This document shows positions 53,669-62,123 of a stretch of 64,000 bases of DNA, piece after piece; the first letter of the stretch is position 1; the number at the start of each line of letters is the position of its first letter. This stretch comes from Sphingomonas glacialis (lineage in GTDB: Bacteria; Pseudomonadota; Alphaproteobacteria; Sphingomonadales; Sphingomonadaceae), in contig NZ_RCZC01000002.1 of assembly GCF_006439055.1 (NCBI RefSeq), positions 1,614,114 to 1,678,113 of the forward strand, read 5' to 3'. The notes under the pieces were generated by a model, which was not told the origin of the DNA, ran no database searches, and was given only the letters and a program-made list of their open reading frames with translations. The position numbers were made by a program, and so were the translations under genes.

Positions 53669-55078
53669 CTACCCCGCGTAGGCCTTGACCAGATCGAACA
53701 GATAATCCCGCCCGTCATATAACGACTTCACGTTGATCCGCTCGTTCAGCCCATGCGCGCGGTTGAAGTCGCCGGTCATGAAGATCCCCGGCACGCCATA
53801 GACCGGGATGCCGATGCCCTCGAAGAAAATGCCGTCGGTCGCGCCGGTCGACATCAAGGGCAGGATCGTCAGGCCGGGGAAGTGCTTGGCGGCAACGGCT
53901 TGCGCCGGGCGCATCACCTTGGGGTCGAGCGTGGGCGGGACCGCGACGGGGCGGATCGGCGCGTTGGCGCTGACCTTCACCGCGGCGCCGGCGAGCTGCT
54001 GGAGCTTGGCGAGCGTGCCCTCGACGGTCTCGCCCGGGAAGATGCGGCAGTTGATGTTGGCGGTGGCGCGCTGCGGGAGCGCGTTCTCGGCATGGCCGGC
54101 GCTGAGCAGCGTCGCGACGCAGGTGGTGCGCAGCGTCGAGTGGAAGGTCTTGTCGGTGCTGACGATCTTGTCGGCCGCGGCGTCGGCGGGGTTGGCGACG
54201 AGCTTGAGCATCGCGTCGCGCATCGCAGGCGGCTGCGCGGGGGCGGCGCCCGTGAAGAAGGCGCGCGTCGTGTCGGTGAATTTGATCGGGAATTCGTAAG
54301 CGCGGATCGCCTCGATCGCGTCGGCGAGCTGGTAGATCGCATTGTCGGGGACGGGCTGCGAGCTGTGGCCGCCGGGGTTGGTGGCGGTGAGCGTGAAGTT
54401 CTGCGCGGCCTTCTCGCCGACTTGCATGAACATCGCGAGGCGCTTTCCGTCATCGGTCATCTGGCCGCCGCCGCCTTCGTTGAGGCCGAATTCGGCGGCG
54501 ATGAGGTCGGGCTTGTTCTGCGCGAGCCACTGCGCGCCGTTGAAGGCGAAGGTGGTCTCCTCGCCGCAGGTGAGCGCGAGCTTGATCGTGCGCTTGGGAC
54601 GGTACTTCTCGGTCTTGAAGCGGATCAGGCTGTCGGCCCAGATCGCGGCCATCGCCTTGTCGTCGGTGCTGCCGCGGGCGTAATAATAGCCGTCTTCCTC
54701 GATCAGCTTGAACGGATCGCGCGTCCAGTCCTCGCGCTTGGCCTCGACCACGTCGAGATGGGCGAGGAGCAGCATCGGCTTGGCCTTGGCATCGCTCCCT
54801 TTGAGGATCGCGACGAGGCCGCCTTCCTTGGGATGATCGGGGACGCTGAAATAGGTGAGGTCGGAATCGGCGAAGCCCGCCGCCTTCAATCGCGCGCCGA
54901 TCTGCGCGGCGGCGGTGGTGCAGCTTCCCGAGGACAGCGTGGTGTTGGTTTCGACCAGCTCCTTGTAGAGGCCGAGATAGGCCTTCTGGTCGGGGCGGTC
55001 CTGCGCGGTGGCGGCGCTGGCGAGCGCGGTGGTGGCGAGCAAGGTCGTGGCGAGGATCTTGGTGATGCGTGCGAACAT
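53669..55078 (-). CDS. exported M20-family metallopeptidase
   Basis: A 469-residue zinc peptidase with a signal peptide (KILATTLLATTALASAATAQ). Dinuclear zinc motifs are visible: LLAHLDVVEAKREDW (His and Asp), ARGSTDDKAMAA (bridging Asp), LALTCGEETT (Glu pair), and GLNEGGGG; the dimerisation domain runs in the middle (NPGGHSSQPVPDNAIY), and the last His is in NRAHGLNER. It probably cuts dipeptides or N-terminal residues in the periplasm. It sits upstream of a class A repeat and downstream of copy M2. Confidence 0.92.
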   Translation of the reverse strand: MFARITKILATTLLATTALASAATAQDRPDQKAYLGLYKELVETNTTLSSGSCTTAAAQIGARLKAAGFADSDLTYFSVPDHPKEGGLVAILKGSDAKAKPMLLLAHLDVVEAKREDWTRDPFKLIEEDGYYYARGSTDDKAMAAIWADSLIRFKTEKYRPKRTIKLALTCGEETTFAFNGAQWLAQNKPDLIAAEFGLNEGGGGQMTDDGKRLAMFMQVGEKAAQNFTLTATNPGGHSSQPVPDNAIYQLADAIEAIRAYEFPIKFTDTTRAFFTGAAPAQPPAMRDAMLKLVANPADAAADKIVSTDKTFHSTLRTTCVATLLSAGHAENALPQRATANINCRIFPGETVEGTLAKLQQLAGAAVKVSANAPIRPVAVPPTLDPKVMRPAQAVAAKHFPGLTILPLMSTGATDGIFFEGIGIPVYGVPGIFMTGDFNRAHGLNERINVKSLYDGRDYLFDLVKAYAG

Positions 55079-55143
55079 GGACAGCCCCCTGTGTTTGGAC
55101 GCGAGGCTAGCGCGGTCGCGGGGGAACGCAACGGGCGACTAAA

Positions 55144-55308
55144 AGCCCCTCCCCTTCAGGAGCGTCAGGTAAACCGCGCGCCTCGCGGTTCAGGTCAGGC
55201 CGGGGGCCTGACCGACCTGACGCTGGGTTGGGGTGGGGAAGTCGCGAGCGCCGATCTCTGCGAGGCGTCCCCCACCCCCCTTCCCCCCCCCCCTGAAGGG
55301 GAGGGGCT
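55144..55308. repeat. multi-branched covarying structured element, copy M2
   Basis: Same architecture as M1. Outer stem AGCCCCTCCCCTT (55144-55156) with AAGGGGAGGGGCT (55296-55308); P1 GCGTCAGG (55162) with CCTGACGC (55216); P2 AACCGCG with CGCGGTT (55172-55190, loop CGCCT); P3 GGTCAGGCC with GGCCTGACC (55193-55213, loop GGG, identical to M1). The P1 and P2 differences are paired on both sides. The P4 part is more degenerate here. Confidence 0.85.
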
Positions 55309-55314
55309 TAAGAG

Positions 55315-56268
55315 CTACCGCTCCGCCTTCGGCTGGGCGAGGCGGAGTTCGCGGTTGGCGAAGTCGATCCGCACGCGGCCGAACAGCCGCAGCGCATCCA
55401 TCCCGAGCAGCAAGGCCGGACGGCCGCGCAAGCCGAGCCGCGCGAACGGCGCTGCATCCGAAAAGGCGACGGGCAGATGCGCGAGCCCGACATCGCCGAT
55501 CTGAACCTTATCGAGCTCGGCATAATCCGCGCGCAGCACCGCGCCGGTGACGCTGGTCAGCGTGATCGCGGGCAAGGCGACCGCATCGGCGGCGACGAGC
55601 TGGCGCAGCGCGACATTGCCCATGCTGGTATCGGCGCCGGTGTCAATCACGACGCGCACCTTGTGGCCGTGATAGGTCGCATCGGTGACGACGAGCTGGC
55701 CGAACAAATTGCGCGCGCGGATGACGATGTCGTCGCGGCCGAAATGCTCCTTGCGCGTGCGTTTGGTCGAAGGCGTGACCGTCATCGTCGCGCCGGCGAA
55801 GTCGATCGTCACGGCATGGCCCTGCAGCGTGTCGATCCCGACCAGCCCGGACGCGCCGAGATGCCGCTCGACAAAGGCCGGCGCCTCGATCTGCGTGCCC
55901 GTCAGCCGCGCGCCGCCGATCGGCGAACCGATCCGCAGATCGGGGATGACGACGGTCGCGAACTGCGCCGATCCCGCCATCGCGGTGACGTGGACGCTGC
56001 GCCCGGGGGCGAGGCCGAGCGTCGTCGCGAGCTCGCGCGCGATGACGGTGCGTTCGGATCCGGTGTCGACGACGAAGCGGTACGGGCCTGCGGGGCCGAT
56101 CGTCACGGGGACCGTCATGCGTAGGCCGTCGGTGACGAACGCGAGCTGGTCGGCGGGGGTTTGCTGCGGCTCATGCTGCGCAGCAGGATCGGGCGGAGGC
56201 TGCAGCACGGGTTGGGGCGTGGCCAGCAATGCGGCGAGCGGAACAGCTAGAAGCAGCGCCGGAAACAT
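55315..56268 (-). CDS. exported retropepsin-like aspartyl protease
   Basis: A 317-residue protein with a signal peptide (ALLLAVPLAALLATPQP). It has two Asp-Thr-Gly sites, one per half: FVVDTGSERTVI (near residue 67) and VVIDTGADTSMGN (near 215), giving a bilobed pepsin-like or tandem retropepsin fold. The first half also has GPAGPYRF and VHVTAMAGSAQFATVVIPDL. It is probably periplasmic, acting on unfolded peptides. It begins downstream of the 12-bp tandem repeat and REP-like repeats. Confidence 0.87.
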   Translation of the reverse strand: MFPALLLAVPLAALLATPQPVLQPPPDPAAQHEPQQTPADQLAFVTDGLRMTVPVTIGPAGPYRFVVDTGSERTVIARELATTLGLAPGRSVHVTAMAGSAQFATVVIPDLRIGSPIGGARLTGTQIEAPAFVERHLGASGLVGIDTLQGHAVTIDFAGATMTVTPSTKRTRKEHFGRDDIVIRARNLFGQLVVTDATYHGHKVRVVIDTGADTSMGNVALRQLVAADAVALPAITLTSVTGAVLRADYAELDKVQIGDVGLAHLPVAFSDAAPFARLGLRGRPALLLGMDALRLFGRVRIDFANRELRLAQPKAER

Positions 56269-56338
56269 GCCCGCAAACTACGCCCGTTTCGGGCGCTTCA
56301 CAAGCGGGGGAGCGAGCGCCAGACCGGCACCACCCGCT

Positions 56339-56397
56339 CCGTTACCCACTGCGAGACCCAGCGCGTCACCCACCGCGCTACCCACAGCGTCACCCCA
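56339..56397. repeat. degenerate 12-bp tandem repeat (five units)
   Basis: Units GCGTTACCCACT-like, successive copies being CCGTTACCCACT, GCGAGACCCAGC, GCGTCACCCACC, GCGCTACCCACA and GCGTCACCCCA. The ACCCA core repeats every 12 bases. The last unit runs directly into a palindromic repeat (56387-56470). A multiple of three, but no gene is supported here. Confidence 0.7.
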
Positions 56398-56470
56398 GCG
56401 AAAGCTGGGGTCTCGCGACGCTGGCGCGGTGCCCGTTGCGGGGAGATCCCAGCTTTCGCTGGGATGACGG
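56387..56470. repeat. palindromic repeat of the GTCACCCCAGCGAAAGCTGGGGTC class
   Basis: Left arm GCGTCACCCCAGCGAAAGCT then GGGGTCTC; right arm GAGATCCCAGCTTTCGCTGG then GATGACGG. Each half folds by itself (CCCCAGC GAAA GCTGGGG) and the halves also pair. Same general class as 44543-44632. Confidence 0.8.
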
Positions 56471-56499
56471 TAGGCAAGATGGCGCTCGTCGGGAGACCT

Positions 56500-56594
56500 G
56501 TTACCCCGGGCTTGTCCGGGGTCCACCGGGATGCGCGCACGATCCTCCGCATCGCTCGCGGCACGGTGGGCCCCGGCACAGGGCCCGGGTGACG
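56500..56594. repeat. dispersed ~100-bp inverted repeat, class A, copy 6
   Basis: Left arm GTTACCCCGGGCTTGTCCGG then GGTCCACCG; right arm CGGTGGGCCCCGGCACA then GGGCCCGGGTGACG. It ends eight bases before the stop of the helicase gene at 56602 and may serve as its terminator. Confidence 0.8.
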
Positions 56595-56601
56595 AATCGG
56601 C

Positions 56602-59070
56602 TCAGTCGGGGCGCATCGCCTCGGCGGCGAGCGCTTCGGCCTCGATCAGCAGCGCGTCGTCGGCGAGGCCGGTGGCGATCTTCTCGCGCCCGATCAGCGT
56701 GAGGACGGGCACCGCGAGTGGCGAGACGCGCTCGAGATCGACGTGGAGCATCGTGTCGGCGGCGCGGTCGAGCAGATCGGCGAGGCGCCCGACATCGGTC
56801 ATCCGCGCGCGGGCGTCGGCCCAGGCGGCTTCGAGCAGGAGATGGCCGGGCTCGTATTTGCGCAGCACGTCGTAGATCAGGTCGGTCGAGAAGGTGACCT
56901 GCTTGCCGGTCTTGCGCTTGCCGGGGTGCTGGCGCTCGACGAGGCCGCCGATCACCGCGACTTCGCGGAAGGCGCGTTTCAGAAGCGCCGAACTCTGTAC
57001 CCAGTCGACGAATTCGTCCTCGAGGATGTCGGCCGAGAAGAGCGATTGCGGGTCGGTGATCGGCTCGAGCCCGTAGCACGCCAGCGCATAGTCGTTCGAG
57101 ACGAAGCCCATCGGTTTGAGCCCGAGCGTCTCCATCCGCCGCGTGACGAGCATGCCGAGCGACTGATGCGCGTTCCAGCCCTCGAAGCTGTAGGCGACCA
57201 TGTAATGCCGCCCCTCGCGCGGGAAGGTCTCGACGAGCAACTGGCCGGGCGCGGGGAGCGTCGAGCGGCGCTGCTGCATTTCGAGCCATTCGCGCACGTC
57301 GTCGGGGAAGCGCGGCCATTCGGAAGGGTCGGCGAGGAAACCGCGGACGCGCTGTGCGAGGTTGGTCGACATCGCCATCCGCGCGCCGCCATAGGTCGGG
57401 ATCCGCGCCGGGCGGGCGGTGGCACGGACGAGCAGATCCTCGGTGTCCATGCCCATCACCTCGAGGCTCATGCCGGCGAAGAAGAAGGTGTCGCCGGGGC
57501 TGAGCGTTGCCGCGAACCCCTCCTCGACCTTGCCTAGGCTCCGGCCGTTCTTGAAGCGGACGGTGAGCATCGTCGCCTCGACGATGATCCCTGCGTTCAA
57601 TCTATGCTGCGCAACAAATTTGGGGTGGCTGACGCGCCACAGGCCGTCGGCATCCTGCGTCAGCCGCTTGAACTTGTCATAGGCCTGCAACGCATAGCCG
57701 CCGTCGCGGATGAAGCCGAGCACGCGGCTGAAGGTCTCGTCGGTGAGCGCCGAATAGGGCAGCGCCGAGCGGATTTCGCTGAACATCTCGTCCTCGCGGA
57801 ACGGCGCGGCGCAGGCGCACGCCATGATATGCTGCGCGAGGACGTCGAGCCCACCCATGCGGAAGATATCGGGGTCGAGCTCGCCCGCATCAACCGCGTC
57901 GAGCGCGGCGCGGGCTTCGAGATATTCGAAGCGGTTGCCGGGGACGAGCACCGCCTCCGATGCCTCGTCCATGCGGTGATTGCTGCGCCCGATCCGCTGC
58001 AGCAATCGCGACGATCCTTTCGGCGCGCCCATCTGGATGACGCAATCGACATCGCCCCAATCGACCCCGAGATCGAGGCTGGCGGTGGCGACAAGGCCGC
58101 GCAACTTGCCATCCGCCATCGCGCCTTCGACTTTACGCCGCGCTTCCAGCGACAGCGAGCCGTGGTGGATGCCGATCGGCAGGCTCATTGCGTTGACCTT
58201 CCACAGATCCTGGAAGATCAGCTCGGCGAGGCTGCGCGTGTTGCAGAAGACGATCGAGGTCTTGTGCGTCTCGATCTCGGCCATCACCTGCTCGGCGGCG
58301 TAGCGGCCCGAATGGCCCGACCAAGGCACACGCCCCTCGGGCAGCAGAATCGCGATATTGGCGGGGACGCCGGGTTCGCCCTGCACCAGATCGACCGTAT
58401 CGATATCGCCATCGGGCGCGAGCCAGGCACGATAGCCGTCGGCATCGGCCACCGTCGCCGACAGCGCGACGCGGCGCAGATCGGGCGCGAGGCGTTGCAG
58501 GCGGCCCATGCACAGCGACAGCAGGTCGCCGCGCTTGCCGGTGGCGAAGGCGTGGACTTCGTCGACGACGATCGTCCTGAGGTTCTCGAAGATCAGCCCG
58601 CTGTCGGGGTAGCTGAGCAGCAGGCTAAGCGATTCCGGGGTGGTCAGCAGGATCTGCGGCGGCTTGATCCGCTGGCGCGCCTTGCGGTCCGACGGGGTGT
58701 CGCCGGTGCGCGTCTCGACGCGGATGTCGAGGCCCATCTCGGCAATCGGGGTGAGCAGGTTGCGCTGGACGTCGACTGCGAGCGCCTTCAGCGGCGAGAC
58801 GTAGAGCGTGTGGAGCCCCTGCGTGGGGCTTTCGATCAATTCGGTCAGCGTCGGGAGGAATCCCGCGAGCGTCTTGCCCGCGCCGGTGCTCGCGACGAGC
58901 AGGCCGTGATGCCCGGCGCGCGCGACGTCGAGCATCGCGAGCTGGTGCGCACGCGGAGCCCAGCCCTTGGCAGCGAACCAGTCGGTGATCGGGGCGGGAA
59001 GGTCGAATACGCTCACGCCCCGATATGGGGTGCGCGGCGCGCCAATGACCAGCCCCGCGCGCGCGATCAC
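56602..59070 (-). CDS. ligase-associated DNA damage response DEXH-box helicase (Lhr-type)
   Basis: An 822-residue superfamily-2 helicase. Motif I (Walker A) is ASTGAGKT (residues 60-67), motif II VVDEVHAFAT, motif III ALSATVADA, motif IV/V SIVFCNTRSL, and motif VI QRIGRSNHR. The C-terminal Lhr domain follows. In many bacteria it is encoded with an exonuclease, an ATP-dependent ligase and PdeM; here the exonuclease starts 959 bp away on the other strand, and PdeM is 6.6 kb off. The GTG start at 59070 overlaps the stop of the gene upstream (GTGA). Confidence 0.92.
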   Translation of the reverse strand: MIARAGLVIGAPRTPYRGVSVFDLPAPITDWFAAKGWAPRAHQLAMLDVARAGHHGLLVASTGAGKTLAGFLPTLTELIESPTQGLHTLYVSPLKALAVDVQRNLLTPIAEMGLDIRVETRTGDTPSDRKARQRIKPPQILLTTPESLSLLLSYPDSGLIFENLRTIVVDEVHAFATGKRGDLLSLCMGRLQRLAPDLRRVALSATVADADGYRAWLAPDGDIDTVDLVQGEPGVPANIAILLPEGRVPWSGHSGRYAAEQVMAEIETHKTSIVFCNTRSLAELIFQDLWKVNAMSLPIGIHHGSLSLEARRKVEGAMADGKLRGLVATASLDLGVDWGDVDCVIQMGAPKGSSRLLQRIGRSNHRMDEASEAVLVPGNRFEYLEARAALDAVDAGELDPDIFRMGGLDVLAQHIMACACAAPFREDEMFSEIRSALPYSALTDETFSRVLGFIRDGGYALQAYDKFKRLTQDADGLWRVSHPKFVAQHRLNAGIIVEATMLTVRFKNGRSLGKVEEGFAATLSPGDTFFFAGMSLEVMGMDTEDLLVRATARPARIPTYGGARMAMSTNLAQRVRGFLADPSEWPRFPDDVREWLEMQQRRSTLPAPGQLLVETFPREGRHYMVAYSFEGWNAHQSLGMLVTRRMETLGLKPMGFVSNDYALACYGLEPITDPQSLFSADILEDEFVDWVQSSALLKRAFREVAVIGGLVERQHPGKRKTGKQVTFSTDLIYDVLRKYEPGHLLLEAAWADARARMTDVGRLADLLDRAADTMLHVDLERVSPLAVPVLTLIGREKIATGLADDALLIEAEALAAEAMRPD

Positions 59071-59795
59071 GGAATTGCGCGAAACTCGGTGTAGCTCGTG
59101 GTGGTGCGCATCGTCCCGGCCTTGCCCATCATCGCGCCCGTCAGCGCGCTGGTCGCATCCGACGGCACCGCGATTCCGTCGCCGAGCAGCCGATAGCGCT
59201 GGTCGACCGTGATGCTGCGTAGCGAGGCGACCAGCATGACGCTGAAGCTCTTGTTTGACGTCATCCGCACATGCTCGACGAACGGCACCGCGCCGCTGGT
59301 GTTGACCATCGCCTCGACCTGCGTATCGGCGGACGCATCGTGCGACCCGATCTTAAAGGTGCCCGCCGGCAGCCGCGCAAAACGATACAGCACGCCGCCG
59401 CCCGTTTCGCTCCGCGTCGCGGGGCCGCCGAACCAGTCCGCGAGTTTAGCGTAGGACGGAATCGGCCCGTGATTGGTTTTGCGCGACTTCTCGATTTCCT
59501 TGGGCGTCGGCGCGCGGCCGTCGATGCTCATCAGCGACCAGCGCTCTGCGGGCGAGCGGCTGGGATCGAACTGCTCGACATAGGTCGTGCGCGGGGCGCC
59601 GGTCCGCTCGAACGCCAGCGTGCGGCGAAAGGCATGGCGCGCGGTCGGCGTGGCGCGGGCTGTGGCGACGATCCGGGTTTGCAACGCGTCGGCGTGGGCG
59701 GCGGTGCTTGGCGCGGCCGTCGCCAGCGCGATCAGGGCGAGGGCGGGGATCCTGCTGCGATGGCGGGTTGCACGGGCGAAGGGTGAGCTGGTCAT
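59067..59795 (-). CDS. exported protein of unknown function
   Basis: A 242-residue protein with an N-terminal basic region and hydrophobic stretch (IPALALIALATAAPSTAAHA) that looks like a signal peptide. No recognised domain: the body has segments RTTYVEQFDPSRSPAERWSLMS and TGGGVLYRFARLPAGTFKIGS, consistent with a beta-rich lipocalin-like or LolA-like fold, but this is only impression. Its stop overlaps the helicase start (GTGA), so they are coupled even though their cellular locations differ. Confidence 0.7.
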   Translation of the reverse strand: MTSSPFARATRHRSRIPALALIALATAAPSTAAHADALQTRIVATARATPTARHAFRRTLAFERTGAPRTTYVEQFDPSRSPAERWSLMSIDGRAPTPKEIEKSRKTNHGPIPSYAKLADWFGGPATRSETGGGVLYRFARLPAGTFKIGSHDASADTQVEAMVNTSGAVPFVEHVRMTSNKSFSVMLVASLRSITVDQRYRLLGDGIAVPSDATSALTGAMMGKAGTMRTTTSYTEFRAIP

Positions 59796-59860
59796 ACCGC
59801 ATCGATCCTACAGCAATGGGGCCAATCCAAGGCGTTTCCGCCGTCCGTGCGCGCCCAAGT

Positions 59861-59991
59861 CCCTCTCCCTGTGGGAGAGGGAGGGAGGAGCGAAGCGACG
59901 GAAGGGTGAGGGCAGAGCGTCGTAACTGCCCTCACCCTTCCCACTCGGCTACGCCGAGCGGGCCCCTTCCCTCTCCCGATGGGAGAGGGAG
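59861..59991. repeat. multi-hairpin intergenic repeat (class N2)
   Basis: Between the divergent exported-protein and exonuclease genes. Outer pieces CCCTCTCCCTGTGGGAGAGG (59861) and CCCTCTCCCGATGGGAGAGG (59969) each fold alone and can also pair with each other. Between them is a perfect 14-bp inverted repeat GAAGGGTGAGGGCA (59901) with TGCCCTCACCCTTC (59927), and a small CTCGGC-TAC-GCCGAG hairpin (59944). Confidence 0.75.
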
Positions 59992-60028
59992 ATTTGGAAC
60001 TCAAACGCGTCCCACCCATATAGCCTTG

Positions 60029-61027
60029 ATGGCAAAGCTCGGCGACTGGATCGATCCGCACCCGCACGGAATTTACGTGAAGCCCGCCGACGTGTGGATC
60101 GACCCGTCGCGCCCCTCCCCTGTAGCGCTCGTCACGCACGGTCATGCCGACCACGCGCGCGGCGGGCACGATGCGGTGTGGGCGACGCCTGAGACGCTCG
60201 CGATCATGGACGCGCGCTACGGCCCGCAGCCCGGGAACGCTGTCGCGTACGGCGACAGCCACACCTTCGGCGACGTGCGAGCCACCTTCGTTCCCGCCGG
60301 CCACGTGCTCGGCTCGGCGCAGATCCTGCTCGAATATCGCGGCGAGCGCGTCGTCGTGTCGGGCGATTACAAGCGCCGCGCTGACCCGACCTGCGCAGCG
60401 TTCGAGCCGGTCAAATGCGACGTGTTCATCACCGAGGCGACGTTTGGATTGCCGGTGTTCCGCCACCCCGAGACCGGCGACGAGATCGACAAATTGACCG
60501 CCGCGCTCCACGCCAATCCGACGCGCTGCGTGCTGGTTGGCGCGTACGCGCTCGGCAAGGCGCAGCGCGTCATCGCCGAGCTGCGCGCGCGCGGGCATGA
60601 CGCGCCGATCTACATCCACGGTGCGCTCGAGAAATTGTGCGCGCTGTATCAGGCGCACGGCGTCGAGCTCGGCGACCTCCGCCCCGCGACGGTCGCCGCC
60701 AAGGCCGAGATGATGGGGCATGTCGTGATCGCGCCGCCCGGCGCGATGGCCGATCGCTGGTCGCGGCGCCTGCCCGATCCGATCACCGCGATGGCGTCCG
60801 GGTGGATGCGCGTGCGGCAGCGCGCGGTGCAGCGCGGGGTCGAGCTGCCGCTGATCCTCAGCGACCACGCCGATTGGGACGAACTGACCGACACGCTGAC
60901 CGAGATCGCGCCCAAGGAAGTGTGGGTGACGCATGGGCGCGAGGATGCGCTCGTCCATTGGTGCCAGACCCGCCAGATCAAGGCACGCGCGCTCGCGCTG
61001 TCGGGCTATGAGGATGAGGACGACTGA
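60029..61027 (+). CDS. ligase-associated DNA damage response exonuclease (beta-CASP/MBL fold)
   Basis: A 332-residue metallo-beta-lactamase/beta-CASP nuclease related to SNM1. Zinc motifs: VTHGHADHARGGHD (His37, His39, Asp41, His42), GHVLGSAQIL, VSGDYKRRAD, and ILSDHADWDEL near the end. It probably trims DNA ends in repair. Start ATG 60029; an upstream frame to 59708 crosses the repeat and is not used. It is divergent from the exported-protein/helicase pair, without a ligase partner. Confidence 0.9.
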   Translation: MAKLGDWIDPHPHGIYVKPADVWIDPSRPSPVALVTHGHADHARGGHDAVWATPETLAIMDARYGPQPGNAVAYGDSHTFGDVRATFVPAGHVLGSAQILLEYRGERVVVSGDYKRRADPTCAAFEPVKCDVFITEATFGLPVFRHPETGDEIDKLTAALHANPTRCVLVGAYALGKAQRVIAELRARGHDAPIYIHGALEKLCALYQAHGVELGDLRPATVAAKAEMMGHVVIAPPGAMADRWSRRLPDPITAMASGWMRVRQRAVQRGVELPLILSDHADWDELTDTLTEIAPKEVWVTHGREDALVHWCQTRQIKARALALSGYEDEDD

Positions 61028-61093
61028 GCCGATCGCGCTGGACGCTCTTTCTCCGCAAGCATAGATATCGCTTGGGTTTTGGGGGAAAGCAGC

Positions 61094-61582
61094 ATGGTGA
61101 CGCGATCGATGCAGGCTTGTTTGGCGGGCGCACTTCTCGCCGCCGTCGCGCCGACGATGGCCCATGCCAGCAGCTTCGGCGACGCCCTGTCGCAATGCCT
61201 GGTCGATCACAGCTCGCAGGCTGACCAGACGCTCCTCGTACAATGGGTCTTCTCGGCGATATCGGCGGGGCCCGCGGTCAAGGCCTTGTCGTCGATAACC
61301 CCTGCGCAACGCGAGGATTTCAACCGGCGGACCGGGGTGTATTTCAATCGGGTGCTGACGGTAGACTGCCGCCCGCAGGCGCTCGAAGCGATCAAATATG
61401 ATGGCGCATCGACGATCGAGGCGAGCTTCGGAACGCTAGGCAGCGTCGCGATGCGCGGCCTGATGAGCGACCCGCTGGTGCAGAAGGAACTGCAGCAACT
61501 GGGCAAGTTCGCCGATTCCAACGCGCTCGGTGCGCTGATCGGCGAGGCGGGAACGCCGAAGGCGGCACCGCCGGCAAAATAG
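61094..61582 (+). CDS. small exported protein
   Basis: A 162-residue protein with a signal peptide (MQACLAGALLAAVAPTMAHA). The rest is helical, with a short Cys pair (SQCLVDH, TVDCRPQ) and no recognised domain. ATG 61094 follows GGGGGAAAG. It follows the exonuclease gene by 66 bp on the same strand and may be co-transcribed. The function is unknown. Confidence 0.65.
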   Translation: MVTRSMQACLAGALLAAVAPTMAHASSFGDALSQCLVDHSSQADQTLLVQWVFSAISAGPAVKALSSITPAQREDFNRRTGVYFNRVLTVDCRPQALEAIKYDGASTIEASFGTLGSVAMRGLMSDPLVQKELQQLGKFADSNALGALIGEAGTPKAAPPAK

Positions 61583-61603
61583 CCGGCGGCGCCACCGCGC
61601 GCT

Positions 61604-61936
61604 TTACAGCTTGAGGTGGTTCCGCCCGCGCTGGCTGTCATGCTTCTGGTGCGTGATCGCGCGGTCTGCCTGGGCCTGGCGATCGTGGATCATGCGCTTG
61701 TCGGCCGATGTCAGGCGTCCGCCGTGGCGGGCGCGCTGGCGGGCCTCAAGCCGCTCGATCGAGCGCTGCTGCGCCTTCAACCGTGCGCTTTCCACGCGCG
61801 TCAGCTTGCCCGAGCGATCGCCCGCGTCGATCCGACGTTCCTGATTCCGCTGGCGGAGGTTGACCTGGGCGGTCGCCGGCAGCGCCGCGCTCACCGTCAA
61901 CGTCGCGGCGAGCGCCGCCATGATTGCCTTACGCAT
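61604..61936 (-). CDS. small exported Arg/Gln-rich protein
   Basis: A 110-residue protein. Signal peptide MRKAIMAALAATLTVSAALPATAQ; mature part strongly basic and helical (RQRNQERRIDAGDRSGKLTRVESARLKAQQRSIERLEARQRARHGGRLTSADKRMIHDRQAQADR). This pattern is common in sphingomonad periplasmic proteins with no assigned function. ATG 61936 lies in a GAGAATGCG context; a longer frame to 61984 is likely spurious. It converges with the 61094 gene, 21 bp apart. Confidence 0.72.
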   Translation of the reverse strand: MRKAIMAALAATLTVSAALPATAQVNLRQRNQERRIDAGDRSGKLTRVESARLKAQQRSIERLEARQRARHGGRLTSADKRMIHDRQAQADRAITHQKHDSQRGRNHLKL

Positions 61937-62123
61937 TCTCGATTCCTTCACGGCTCCGAACGAGCCGCACCCCCAACGCGCCACGGCGAACTTCGATCAA
62001 GCCGATCGAAAACATCGCCTCCACCCGCGTAGATTCCGCATCTTCACGTAAGTGAAATTATAGCTTCACAGATATGCAGCAAATGTGTCATCATTCTGTA
62101 ACAGACCAAATAGGAGACTCATC

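Noticed and set aside
27381..60000. CRISPR array from many short repeats
   Set aside because: The repeats are palindromic, widely spaced, single copies between genes and have no regular spacers or cas genes nearby.
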